Below, piece after piece: positions 26,063 to 34,459 of a stretch of DNA of 64,000 nt. Below the pieces are notes generated by a model that did no database searches, was not told the origin of the DNA, and was given only the letters and a program-made list of their open reading frames with translations. How positions within the stretch are numbered: the stretch's first letter is position 1; every line of letters begins with the position of its first letter. The DNA is from JADFXI01 sp963830245 (GTDB lineage: Bacteria; Nitrospirota; Thermodesulfovibrionia; Thermodesulfovibrionales; Dissulfurispiraceae): NCBI GenBank assembly GCA_963830245.1, contig CAWHNC010000078.1, forward strand, positions 1 to 64,000. Direction: 5' to 3'. The translations under genes and the position numbers were made by a program.

Positions 26063-26117
26063 TTGTAAAATTGAAGAGCGATTGCCTTCGAGTCCGATAC
26101 CCCGTTTATATATTCAG

Positions 26118-27215
26118 TCAGTTACCAAAATATTTCTTTCCATCTTTTGGAATTATGACAGTTATCCTGGTGCCGCCATCCGGACAGCCGGTTATCTTCA
26201 TTTCCCCATTGCAAATCTGGACACGCTCCCGCATCCCCAGCAGGCCGAAGGAATTGGCCTTTGACAGCTGCTCCTCTGCAATCCCGATGCCATTGTCGGC
26301 AATCTCCAGCATTATACTGCTGCCCCGGTCATTCAACGTCGCCGTGACCTTCGTCGCCTGTGAATGCCGAAGCACATTGCTTAGTGACTCTTGAAGGATC
26401 CTGAAAAGAGCGATAGAATGATTCCCGTCAACAACAATATCATAGGGGACCAGATTGACTGTGCATTCTATTCCGCTTCTCTTCTGGAATTCCTGGATCT
26501 GCCACTCGATTGCCGCCCCAAGACCAAGATGGTCCAATACCGACGGCCTCAACTCGGTGCAGAGCCTTCTCACTGTCTTTATAGTCTCATCAACAAGCTT
26601 CAAATCAGCTCTTATCAGTTCCGCAATTGTTTCAATCCCCTGATTCGTCCCAACCTTCTTGTCCATAACCGACAAGTCCATTTTTAAAGCAGTCAGTGTC
26701 TGCCCCAGTTCATCATGTATTTCACGGGCAATCCTGGTCCTTTCTTCTTCCCTGGCTGATTGCAGATGGGCGGCAAGGTTCCGCAATTGGTTGTGAGATG
26801 TCTTAAGTTCATTGACCGCCTTACTGCGCTCCAGCTTCTCAGTTGCCTCTTCCAAAGCCCTGAGCACTGAAGGCGCAAGGCTCGAGATCCTGTCTTTCAA
26901 AACATAATCCGTAGCTCCGCTCTTGAGAGTTTCAATGGCCAGTTCTTCTCCCATCGTGCCCGAGATGAAAATAAACGGGATGGCGGGACATCGTTCTTTT
27001 GCGATAGCAAGCGCGGAAAGCCCATTAAAGCCGGGCAGGGAATAGTCGGCAAAGATTATATCAAATCCGCCGGCATCTATAGCCCCGATAAAGTCATCGC
27101 GTGTTTCTACCCGGAACATTTTACAGGCGATGCCCTCTTCATCGAGGGCCGATTGGACGAGTTCGGCGTCGAGCAATTCATCTTCAAGGTACAGAATTCT
27201 CAGAGACGCTTTCAA
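26118..27215 (-). CDS. Receiver-histidine kinase (REC + HisKA_3 + HATPase)
   Basis: 365 residues. An N-terminal receiver (about 6-125) has the acidic pair ED at the start, the phospho-site in DIIFADYSLPGFNG and KDRIS at the lysine position. A NarL-type dimerisation domain follows, with EEERTRIAREIHDELGQTLT (phospho-histidine in REIHDELGQ), then an HATPase with LRILQESLSNVLRHSQA, DNGIGI and FGLLGMRERV. It probably phosphorylates the LuxR-type regulator encoded just upstream (27299-27931). Location before the export operon suggests control of efflux genes. Confidence 0.9.
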   Translation of the reverse strand: MKASLRILYLEDELLDAELVQSALDEEGIACKMFRVETRDDFIGAIDAGGFDIIFADYSLPGFNGLSALAIAKERCPAIPFIFISGTMGEELAIETLKSGATDYVLKDRISSLAPSVLRALEEATEKLERSKAVNELKTSHNQLRNLAAHLQSAREEERTRIAREIHDELGQTLTALKMDLSVMDKKVGTNQGIETIAELIRADLKLVDETIKTVRRLCTELRPSVLDHLGLGAAIEWQIQEFQKRSGIECTVNLVPYDIVVDGNHSIALFRILQESLSNVLRHSQATKVTATLNDRGSSIMLEIADNGIGIAEEQLSKANSFGLLGMRERVQICNGEMKITGCPDGGTRITVIIPKDGKKYFGN

Positions 27216-27298
27216 ATGAAGAGTTCCTTTATTTGCTGCTTGTACCGGGCTTGTACCCCTCGGCTATATCCCGATCTTCGTTGTATGAACTGGAGCAT

Positions 27299-27931
27299 TT
27301 AGTCAATCAGGTGGTTTCTGATGGCGTAATTGGTCATTTCAGCATTATTCTTGAGCTGCATTTTTTCAAGAATGCGGCTCCTGTATGTGCTTATTGTCTT
27401 GACGCTCAGAGAAAGCTGGTCCGCAATTTCGCTTATCGTCTTACCCGAAGCGATCATGCACAATACCTGATACTCTCTGTCCGAGAGTATTTCATGCGGC
27501 TCCTTTTTCACGTCGACATCCAGATTGTAGGCGAGTCTTTCTGCAAGATCTGAGCTTATATATTTCCTGCCTGCAGCCACAGTACGTATTGCCGTCACGA
27601 GTTCTTCAGGCGCACTGTCCTTTGTCATGTATCCTGACGCTCCAGATCTCAGGGCCCGCACAGCATACTGGTCTTCAGGGTACATACTCAGCATCAGAAC
27701 AGGAAGTTTGGGGTAGGAATCTCTTATTTCCTTTAAAACATCGAGACCGCTTTTACCCGGCATGGAGATATCCAGGACTACCACCGAATATACATTTTTC
27801 TTTATTTTGGAAAGAGCTTCGCCGGCATCACCGGCTTCGTCCGCAACAGCCATACCGGAGACGCCGGAAATAATTTGTCTCAGTCCGGCACGCACAACCG
27901 CATGATCATCTACAATCAATATATCAATCAT
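27299..27931 (-). CDS. NarL/FixJ-family response regulator
   Basis: 210 residues from ATG 27931 (MIDILIVDDHAVVRAG); the open frame runs farther upstream into the transpeptidase gene but the domain starts here. The receiver has DD at 8-9, phospho-acceptor D in VVVLDISMPGKSGLD, then T/S and K in TKDSAPEELV. The C-terminal LuxR helix-turn-helix is LSDREYQVLCMIASGKTISE followed by IADQLSLSVKTISTYRSRI. Likely DNA-binding partner of the adjacent HisKA_3 kinase. Confidence 0.93.
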   Translation of the reverse strand: MIDILIVDDHAVVRAGLRQIISGVSGMAVADEAGDAGEALSKIKKNVYSVVVLDISMPGKSGLDVLKEIRDSYPKLPVLMLSMYPEDQYAVRALRSGASGYMTKDSAPEELVTAIRTVAAGRKYISSDLAERLAYNLDVDVKKEPHEILSDREYQVLCMIASGKTISEIADQLSLSVKTISTYRSRILEKMQLKNNAEMTNYAIRNHLID

Positions 27932-27941
27932 ATAATTCTCA

Positions 27942-28910
27942 TTACAGTGAGAGAAGTTGATTTTTAACGGGCATACTATCCTGATGAGGGTTACCTGCGG
28001 GAGTACCGCATTCAACATCCGCCTGTGAGATCTCAACCGGGAACCCTCTCTTTTCGCTTAGTGCCTTAAATAGTCTGACGGAACTGACTTGGCCAAGAAG
28101 ATGGTCCTTCACCAACAGCGAGATTGACATTTTTAAACTGGCCTCGTAGTTTATGCTGTCGTCCTTATGCAGTTCTATATATACTTTCCCTTTACTTATA
28201 CCTATTTTCACCGGCTGGCGTACAATCGTGACCAGCGTATCGTTGGCCACCATCCTGAAAAGTTCAGGGATGTCTTCAGGGAAGAGCCTCAGGCAACCGT
28301 GACTTGACCTCCTTCCGATACCCCAAGGTTTGTCCGTACCATGAATGAGAATGCTTGTAACGGAAAGACGCAAGGCATGGGAGCCAAGGGGGTTATCGGG
28401 ACCCGGGGGTACAACTGAAGGCAATTCAGGTTTTTCCTTTTTAATTGACGCCGGCACATGCCAGGCCGGATTAGTAATTTTCTCTACAACCCTGAATGAA
28501 CCCAGGGGCGTGTCGCTGCCTTCATCTCCGATGCCTATAGGGAAAGTCACAAGGCGCCGCTTACCGCCCTGATTGAAGAAGTAGTACAGTCTTAATTCCG
28601 AAATATTGATAACAATACCGTCATAGACTTTAATATCCGGTAATATCCATGATGAGGGAATAATGACGGCCTTGCCTGCTCCGGGGACAAAGGGATCGAT
28701 GCCGGGGTTCGCATCCACTATTTCATTGTAGCCGAGGTCGAATTTCCGGGCCAGCTCTATCAGTGACTCATTATCGTTCTCAACTGAACCGGCCATGACA
28801 GTGCCTACAACTGTAGTATCTTGATCATAGACGTATCCTTTGGTGTTGGCTGCAGCCGAAAGCGATGCCGTGATGAAGATGATGGCCAAAGAAAGTGCCC
28901 AGGTTCGCAT
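27942..28910 (-). CDS. L,D-transpeptidase (YkuD family) with signal peptide
   Basis: 322 residues. Signal peptide about 1-21. A LysM-like segment (LIELARKFDLGYNEIVDANP) follows, then a YkuD catalytic domain about 95-235. The active-site signature is HGTDKPWGIGRRSSHGCLRL, with the nucleophile in SHGCLRL. It forms 3-3 or protein cross-links in peptidoglycan in the periplasm. An extra C-terminal stretch of about 80 residues is not part of the core. It is divergent from the release-factor-like gene and 10 bp upstream of the response regulator gene, so the three genes may share a transcript. Confidence 0.92.
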   Translation of the reverse strand: MRTWALSLAIIFITASLSAAANTKGYVYDQDTTVVGTVMAGSVENDNESLIELARKFDLGYNEIVDANPGIDPFVPGAGKAVIIPSSWILPDIKVYDGIVINISELRLYYFFNQGGKRRLVTFPIGIGDEGSDTPLGSFRVVEKITNPAWHVPASIKKEKPELPSVVPPGPDNPLGSHALRLSVTSILIHGTDKPWGIGRRSSHGCLRLFPEDIPELFRMVANDTLVTIVRQPVKIGISKGKVYIELHKDDSINYEASLKMSISLLVKDHLLGQVSSVRLFKALSEKRGFPVEISQADVECGTPAGNPHQDSMPVKNQLLSL

Positions 28911-29012
28911 AACAGTAGTAATGATAAATTACAGCCGGTCATTAATGCAATACGAAAAGTGTCTGAAATTTATAATTGCTTTATAATAATACTGCTGTTG
29001 GGGGAGGACCAC

Positions 29013-29438
29013 GTGAGAATATTTTCAGTCAGCGAGACAAAAGAAAAGGCCCTGAGGGCGAAAATGGAAGCTTTGAATGTACGGGAAGAGGACATCCAGG
29101 AATCCTTTATCCGCTCTGGCGGCAAGGGCGGGCAGCATGTCAACAAGACTTCGACATGCGTTTACCTCAAACACCTGCCGACAGGCATAGAGGTCAAGTG
29201 CCAGCAGGAAAGGTCGCAGACCCTGAACCGGTATCTCGCACGTGCGCTTCTTATCGGCAAGATCGAGCAACTGGTAAAGGGGGCAGAAAGCGAAGAGATA
29301 AAGAGGATAGAAAAAATACGCCGCCAGAAAAGAAAACGTTCCAGGAGAGCAAAAGAAAAAATGCTCGCCGATAAGTCAAAGGTGTCTGAAAAGAAGAGAT
29401 TGCGCTCCAGCAGGTTAAATGAATCCGAAAAGGGTTAA
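29013..29438 (+). CDS. Peptide chain release factor-like protein (RF-1 domain, GGQ)
   Basis: 141 residues from GTG 29013, which has GGGGGAGG 5-6 nt upstream. The catalytic loop SGGKGGQHVNKTSTCVYL contains GGQ, which triggers peptidyl-tRNA hydrolysis; the basic C-terminal tail (RRQKRKRSRRAKEKM) suits ribosome binding. It lacks the stop-codon-reading domains of RF1/RF2, so it resembles ArfB or the small RF-1-like proteins that rescue stalled ribosomes. The adjacent minus-strand hemE converges on it with a 3-bp gap. Confidence 0.87.
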   Translation: MRIFSVSETKEKALRAKMEALNVREEDIQESFIRSGGKGGQHVNKTSTCVYLKHLPTGIEVKCQQERSQTLNRYLARALLIGKIEQLVKGAESEEIKRIEKIRRQKRKRSRRAKEKMLADKSKVSEKKRLRSSRLNESEKG

Positions 29439-29441
29439 GGT

Positions 29442-30467
29442 CTATATCCCGCGGCTGCTCAGTTCATGCACTGCGTCCACCATCGCCACTGCATTGTCCA
29501 CCGGCGTCTCCGGAAGTATGCCGTGGCCGAGATTAAAAATGTGGCCCTTTGCTCCACGCGCCCTGCCCAGTATCAGTGCTACCCTGTCCCGTATCAGTTC
29601 CTTAGTCCCAAAAAGTACGCAGGGGTCGAGGTTGCCCTGGACTGACACATTATCGCCCAGTGTGACAACCGCGTCTCTGATATCGGTCCTCCAGTCAAGT
29701 CCAAGTACGTCAGCCCCGGAATCTTTAATGCTATTAAGCATGCCGCTCCCGTTAAAGGCAAAGTAAATAACCGGGACCTTCCCCTTGAATGTCGCGATAA
29801 TCTGCTGCACATAGGGCAAAGCAAAACGCTCAAAATCAACAGGGGACAGGATGCCGGCCCAGGAATCGAAGACCTGTACAGCATGGACCCCGGCATCTAT
29901 CTGCGCCTGAAGGTAGTTGATCACAGTGGCCGTAATTTTTTTCATCAGAGACTCAAACAGTTCAGGCGCCAGGTACATCATTTTCTTCGTATTAATAAAA
30001 TTCTTCGAACTGCCGCCTTCTATCATGTAGGTGGCAAGTGTGAATGGCGCGCCGGAAAATCCGATCAGGGGAACTCCCAGTGTACCTGTGAGAATTTTTA
30101 TAGCATCGGCAACAAAGGGCACGTCCGCCCCGGCCTCAATATTCCTCAGCCGCGAGACGGCCTTTGCGTCACGCACAGGGTCATGCAATACAGGACCCTT
30201 TGATTCCGAAAATTCGAGTTTCATGCCCATCGGCTCAATCGGGATAAGAATATCCGAAAAAAGTATGGCAACATCGACCTTCAGGATGTCCACAGGCTGG
30301 ATAGTCACTTCAGCTGCGAGTTCAGGTGTCTTGCAGAGAGTCAGGAAGTCAACCTTTGACCGCACTTTTTGATATTCGGGGAGATACCTCCCTGCCTGTC
30401 TCATGAGCCACACAGGGGTATAGTCCGTCTTTTCGCCCCTGCACACCTTCAAAAATGTGTCGTTCAT
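29442..30467 (-). CDS. hemE: Uroporphyrinogen decarboxylase
   Basis: 341 residues, the normal HemE length. The family's N-terminal signature PVWLMRQAGRYLPEYQKVR is complete, as are IGFSGAPFTLATYMIEGGSS, VQVFDSWAGIL and IFNLGHGILPETP. It removes four carboxyls from uroporphyrinogen III to make coproporphyrinogen III. The ribosome site AGAGGAAG precedes the ATG. The upstream radical SAM gene overlaps it by four bases (ATGA), indicating coupling of two tetrapyrrole-type enzymes. Confidence 0.97.
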   Translation of the reverse strand: MNDTFLKVCRGEKTDYTPVWLMRQAGRYLPEYQKVRSKVDFLTLCKTPELAAEVTIQPVDILKVDVAILFSDILIPIEPMGMKLEFSESKGPVLHDPVRDAKAVSRLRNIEAGADVPFVADAIKILTGTLGVPLIGFSGAPFTLATYMIEGGSSKNFINTKKMMYLAPELFESLMKKITATVINYLQAQIDAGVHAVQVFDSWAGILSPVDFERFALPYVQQIIATFKGKVPVIYFAFNGSGMLNSIKDSGADVLGLDWRTDIRDAVVTLGDNVSVQGNLDPCVLFGTKELIRDRVALILGRARGAKGHIFNLGHGILPETPVDNAVAMVDAVHELSSRGI

Positions 30468-31573
30468 AAACTTCCTCTTTTCTTAACCTCAACCTCAGCC
30501 TTAACCTTTTTCATTTTTAGCGGCACATAAGTGCAAAACGGCTCTTCGGCAAGGTAGTCACCGTGAATAGAATAAGCCCGCGCCCTGCATCCCCCGCATA
30601 CGTTTATGTACTCGCAGGAACCGCACTTTCCCTTGTATTTCTTAAAATCCCTCAATTCCCTGAACAGTTCGGAATTCTCCCAAATGTCCCTGAAAGACCG
30701 CTCTCTTATGTTCCCTGCCGGTTTCGGGAAGTAACTACAGGGCAAAACGTTTCCATCTACGTCAATAAGGCATATGAGCTGTCCAGCCAGGCACCCCTTG
30801 GCGCCGCCCGTCGAAAATTTAAGCGTGCGCCGCTCAAACCCTGCTCCGCCCTCTTCCTTCGATTTCTGAAGTATAACCCTGTAGTAGTGCGGAGCACATG
30901 TAGGACGTACCAGCAGATCATGCTCATCCTTTTCCATATGGAAATGCCAGTCAAGGATTTTTTCGTAATCTTCTTTTGATATTAGCTCGGCCATGATATC
31001 CTCACCCCTGCCAGTAGGCACAATCATAAACATGTACCAGGCAGTGGCGCCAAGTTCCTTTGCGAGCTTGTAAATTTTGGGAATCTCTTCCTGATTGCGT
31101 TCAGTAAAAGATGAATTAATAATGAATTCAATGCCGTTTTTCTTAAAGAGCTTTGCCGCATTTATTGTTCCGTCAAACGCTCCCTTTTCATTCCTGAAGT
31201 CGTCATGCACTGCGGCAGTCGAACCGTCAAGGCTCATGGATACGATCCTGATGTCTGAGGATTTTATTTTTCCGCATATTTCATCGGAAACAAGGGTGCC
31301 GTTGGTTGCAAGACACATTCTGAGCCCTCTGTCGCTTCCATAGCGGGCTATATCAAATACATCTTTTCTTATAAGGGGCTCCCCTCCGGACAGCACCACC
31401 ACAGGCTTTGCATAAGCTGCGACGTCATCCAGTACCCGGTAAGCCTCCGCAGTGGGAAAATCTTCATGCCCCTTGATCTCCATTTCCGATGACGACCGGC
31501 AATGAACACATTTAAGATTGCAGCGCCTGGTGATCTCCCAGGCTATCCATTTAGGCGTAAATTCCACAGTCAT
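30464..31573 (-). CDS. Radical SAM/SPASM protein, AhbC/AhbD/NirJ-like heme-pathway candidate
   Basis: 369 residues. The radical SAM cluster motif is WEITRRCNLKCVHCR (CxxxCxxC at about 18-25), followed by VVLSGGEPLIRKD. The C-terminal SPASM region has a first cysteine in KGCLAGQ, then PCSYF, and the group CGSCEYINVCGGCRARAY, a pattern found in AhbC, AhbD and NirJ, which act on siroheme-derived or coproheme side chains. Direct overlap with hemE supports a tetrapyrrole role, but the exact step is not decided by sequence. PqqE-like peptide modification is a less likely alternative. Confidence 0.82.
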   Translation of the reverse strand: MTVEFTPKWIAWEITRRCNLKCVHCRSSSEMEIKGHEDFPTAEAYRVLDDVAAYAKPVVVLSGGEPLIRKDVFDIARYGSDRGLRMCLATNGTLVSDEICGKIKSSDIRIVSMSLDGSTAAVHDDFRNEKGAFDGTINAAKLFKKNGIEFIINSSFTERNQEEIPKIYKLAKELGATAWYMFMIVPTGRGEDIMAELISKEDYEKILDWHFHMEKDEHDLLVRPTCAPHYYRVILQKSKEEGGAGFERRTLKFSTGGAKGCLAGQLICLIDVDGNVLPCSYFPKPAGNIRERSFRDIWENSELFRELRDFKKYKGKCGSCEYINVCGGCRARAYSIHGDYLAEEPFCTYVPLKMKKVKAEVEVKKRGSL

Positions 31574-31634
31574 TATTATACATTAGATGGCCGTAGCGCG
31601 TCGCTAAAACAAGTGTTCCCCTTCTCCTGTCTTC

Positions 31635-33284
31635 CTACGTCAGTAACCGAGCATTCGATTCCCAGATGCTCTGCTCAACCGCCTTTAATAATGGGGCCAG
31701 CGTTTCAGGCTGCTTTGCAGACACTGCAAACGTATTATACCGCGCCTCTATGTATACAGCTTCATCTTTGGCCACCTGATCGAGTTTATTGAGAACAAGC
31801 AGTCTGGGCTTGCCGTCCAGATTGAGGTCCTTCAAAATGTGTTCGACTGAAGCGATCTGCTGTTCATGGCGGGGGCTGGACATATCGACGAGATGAATAA
31901 GAAGGTCCGCATCTTCAAGCTCTTCGAGCGTTGCCTTAAAAGCGGCTAGCAGGTCTCTGGGGAGGTCCCTGATGAACCCAACCGTGTCCGTTATAATGAT
32001 CTCCCTCTCCCGGGGGAACCTCAGCCTCCTGCTTGCAGTATCAAGCGTGGCGAACATCTTGTCCTCAACATTAGTGGAACTCCGGGTCAACGTATTCAAC
32101 AGCGTCGACTTGCCGGCGTTGGTGTACCCTATTATCGAAACAATGGGGACCCTGTTGCCAACCCTTCTCTGCTTGCGCTGCCTCCGTGCCTCGCTGAGTA
32201 TCTTCAGTTCCTTTTCAAGTCTCGCAATCCTGTCACGTATGCGCCGCCTGTCTATTTCGAGCTTCATTTCTCCCGGTCCCCTGCCGCCTATGCCTCCCAT
32301 CAGCCTGGACATGGCCGTCCCCTTGCCGGTCAGCCGCGGCAGCATGTATTTGAGCTGTGCAAGCTCGACCTGTGCTTTACCGTCACGGCTGTGCGCCCTT
32401 CTTGCAAAAATATCGAGTATAAGCTGAGATCTGTCTATGACCTTAAGCTCCGTCGTGTCCGCTATCGCCCGTATCTGTGAAGGGGCAAGGTCCTGATCGA
32501 AGACAAGCAATGTGGCCCCTTTATCCATGGCATTAATGACAATTTCCCTGAGTTTCCCCTCGCCAAGCAGGTATTTAGGGTTGACCACTTTCAGCCGCTG
32601 TATAACTGTATCCAGTACGGCCAAATCACTGGATTGGGCCAGCTCCTTTAATTCCTCCATGGAATCTTCCATCCCGTAACGTGGCCCCGTCGATGCGCTT
32701 ACCAGGATGGTTTGCTCCCGCTGATCTTTTTGGTCTATTAACCTGGACCTGTCCATTTCATCTTCAAGGGAATGGACGAAACTGTTGAAATCGAGGTCAA
32801 ACCGATAAAAGTCCTCTGTTATTGTTTCGTATTTTTTTTGAGAACCATAAGGCATAAGATAGGCCGCATAGATTGTATGAGGGAAGCTGTCCTTAATGCT
32901 TATTGCTGCTATCATATCGAATCTGAGAAGGGCAAGGTCTGACAGGTCCTCATTGTTCAACGGTTCATCCTTGAGGTGTGTATGGATATATCGAAGACCT
33001 CTCAGCGCCTTCCTTCCAACCGGATATGCATCGAGTTCAGGGATAAAAACGCTGTTCGCGTCGCCGACAATGACATGTGTTATCGAACCGTTCCGCGCAG
33101 CAATAATGCCTATTTGTCTGCCCAGGTCATGAGAAAGTGACCCAAGATATCGGGCCAGCTCAGGCGTAATTAAAGTGCCGGCTGGTATTTTCCTGCGGTA
33201 AATCCTTTCAAGGGAAGAGAGGAAATGTTTCTTTAAACCCGTTATGTTTCCGTAAATAGCAGCGATTGCACCCTCCACTTTCAT
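31635..33284 (-). CDS. hflX: GTPase HflX
   Basis: About 549 residues from ATG 33284 (MKVEGAIAAIYGNITGL). The HflX-specific nucleotide-binding and helical region includes NPKYLLGEGKLREI and GRGPGEMKLEIDRRRIRDRI; the G domain has G1 GYTNAGKSTLLN, G3 DTVGFIRDLP and G4 LNKLD. A long N-terminal extension of about 190 residues precedes the typical start, as in some longer HflX forms. HflX splits stalled or hibernating 70S ribosomes, a role related to the rescue-type release factor encoded nearby. Confidence 0.95.
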   Translation of the reverse strand: MKVEGAIAAIYGNITGLKKHFLSSLERIYRRKIPAGTLITPELARYLGSLSHDLGRQIGIIAARNGSITHVIVGDANSVFIPELDAYPVGRKALRGLRYIHTHLKDEPLNNEDLSDLALLRFDMIAAISIKDSFPHTIYAAYLMPYGSQKKYETITEDFYRFDLDFNSFVHSLEDEMDRSRLIDQKDQREQTILVSASTGPRYGMEDSMEELKELAQSSDLAVLDTVIQRLKVVNPKYLLGEGKLREIVINAMDKGATLLVFDQDLAPSQIRAIADTTELKVIDRSQLILDIFARRAHSRDGKAQVELAQLKYMLPRLTGKGTAMSRLMGGIGGRGPGEMKLEIDRRRIRDRIARLEKELKILSEARRQRKQRRVGNRVPIVSIIGYTNAGKSTLLNTLTRSSTNVEDKMFATLDTASRRLRFPREREIIITDTVGFIRDLPRDLLAAFKATLEELEDADLLIHLVDMSSPRHEQQIASVEHILKDLNLDGKPRLLVLNKLDQVAKDEAVYIEARYNTFAVSAKQPETLAPLLKAVEQSIWESNARLLT

Positions 33285-33355
33285 TCTATCAGAGAGAAAA
33301 CCATCTTGACAACAAAGCAAAAAGATAATAGGTTATAGGTAATGGGTAATAAGAA

Positions 33356-33468
33356 ATCAGGTAATAGGTTATGGGTCATGGGTTATGGAACCAAAAAACA
33401 GAAAGAGTATTTTTCCTTTTTAACTATTACCTATGACCCATGACCTATTACCTATAACCTGATTTTTA
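33356..33468 (+). repeat. Long imperfect hairpin of GGTAATAGGT-type units before a small gene
   Basis: The segment 33356-33388 pairs with 33431-33463 with only a few mismatches, both built from GGTTATGGGT/GGTAATAGGT-like units. On the plus strand the stem is followed by TTTTT and then at once by the ribosome site AGGAGGAG of the 33481 gene, so the RNA could act as terminator or attenuator, or hide the site. Related units also occur at 33329-33352. Confidence 0.6.
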
Positions 33469-33480
33469 GGAGGAGACATT

Positions 33481-33735
33481 ATGGGCTACACACAAGTCGC
33501 TTTGGAGGACAAGGTACTCGCCATGTACCCGGAGATAACAAAACACGGCTTATCATTGGGACTGAACTTTGACGCTGACAAAAACGCCTGGATTTTGAAA
33601 CTTCGCAAGGGCGCCAATGAACTGACAACCCATCTCGAAAAGAAAGATGCAGATGACTGCATGAATGATATAAAATGCGTCTATCTTGGAGTGCAACTGG
33701 CACAGTTCATTAAAAACTTCGAAGAGAGGAAATAG
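33481..33735 (+). CDS. Conserved-looking small hypothetical protein, 84 aa
   Basis: 84 residues with an excellent ribosome site (AGGAGGAG, 6 nt upstream). The sequence alternates charged and hydrophobic residues (NAWILKLRKGANELTTHLEK), with two cysteines in DDCMNDIKCVYLG and no signal peptide or membrane helix. No family recognised. It lies between hflX and a DedA gene, in the opposite direction to both, preceded by a large hairpin. Confidence 0.75.
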   Translation: MGYTQVALEDKVLAMYPEITKHGLSLGLNFDADKNAWILKLRKGANELTTHLEKKDADDCMNDIKCVYLGVQLAQFIKNFEERK

Positions 33736-33751
33736 CCAGGCTGCTTCGCCC

Positions 33752-34354
33752 TCACTTGCGCAGGTCCCTGAAATAGCGGTACCCCAGGTAGACTGCCAGA
33801 GCAGTCGTCAACAACAAGATGACTGCATGGCCTACCTGTGTCATGTCCTTTTTGATAATTTCGAGGCTGTTGCCCCCGGCATAGCCTGCCCCGATCATAA
33901 GTGTCATGGTGATAACGGCTGAACCGGCATCGGCGATAAAAAACTTCAACGGTGACATTTTCATTACGCCTGCGGCAAGGAAGATCTGGGCCCTCAGTAC
34001 TGCCAGATGTCTTCCGGCAATAATCAGCCAGATACCTTTTCTGGCAAATTGGTCCTCCATAAACTTAAGCCGTTGCGAAGATATGAATTTATGAAATACC
34101 GGATGGTTGATGACCGCGCTGCCGTATTTATTCCCGACAAGAAAAATAAAGAAGTCGGATATAAGCAAACCGACATAGACGACCAGCAAGGCAGGGACGG
34201 GTTTGACCACCGCAGTAGAGATAAGAAAACCGCAAAGGACAAGCGTGGCGTCTTCAGGAAACGGCAGGCCCATGCCGCCCAGGATAAGAAGCGCGAACAG
34301 TCCTATATAAGGGAATTGAGCTATAAATAATGCAGGTGACAGGTGATAGGTCAT
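33752..34354 (-). CDS. DedA family membrane protein
   Basis: About 200 residues from ATG 34354; an upstream ATG at 34405 would add a tail encoded by repeat DNA and seems unlikely. DedA/SNARE-associated features are present: LGGMGLPFPEDATLVLCGFL near the N-terminus, SDFFIFLVGNKYG, and the region FARKGIWLIIAGRHLAVLRA followed by FLAAGVMKMSPLKFF. Members scramble or flip undecaprenyl phosphate and lipids across the inner membrane. It has about five membrane segments. No clear ribosome site is seen. Confidence 0.88.
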   Translation of the reverse strand: MTYHLSPALFIAQFPYIGLFALLILGGMGLPFPEDATLVLCGFLISTAVVKPVPALLVVYVGLLISDFFIFLVGNKYGSAVINHPVFHKFISSQRLKFMEDQFARKGIWLIIAGRHLAVLRAQIFLAAGVMKMSPLKFFIADAGSAVITMTLMIGAGYAGGNSLEIIKKDMTQVGHAVILLLTTALAVYLGYRYFRDLRK

Positions 34355-34367
34355 AGTCGTTAGCACC

Positions 34368-34453
34368 GAAGGTGAGAAGATGAGCACTTGTGAAGGTGTG
34401 AACACTTGATAGGTGGCTCGCTCACCTTCGCAACTTCACATCTTCTCACCTTC
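34368..34453. repeat. 15-bp perfect inverted repeat with GGTGA-rich loop
   Basis: GAAGGTGAGAAGATG (34368-34382) and its exact complement (34439-34453) enclose 56 bp that itself contains CACTTGTGAAGGTGTGAACACTTG-like units (shown here only by position, 34386-34409). It lies between the ChaN/PDZ gene and the DedA gene and is similar in style to the hairpin at 33356-33468. Confidence 0.7.
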
Positions 34454-34459
34454 AAGTTT

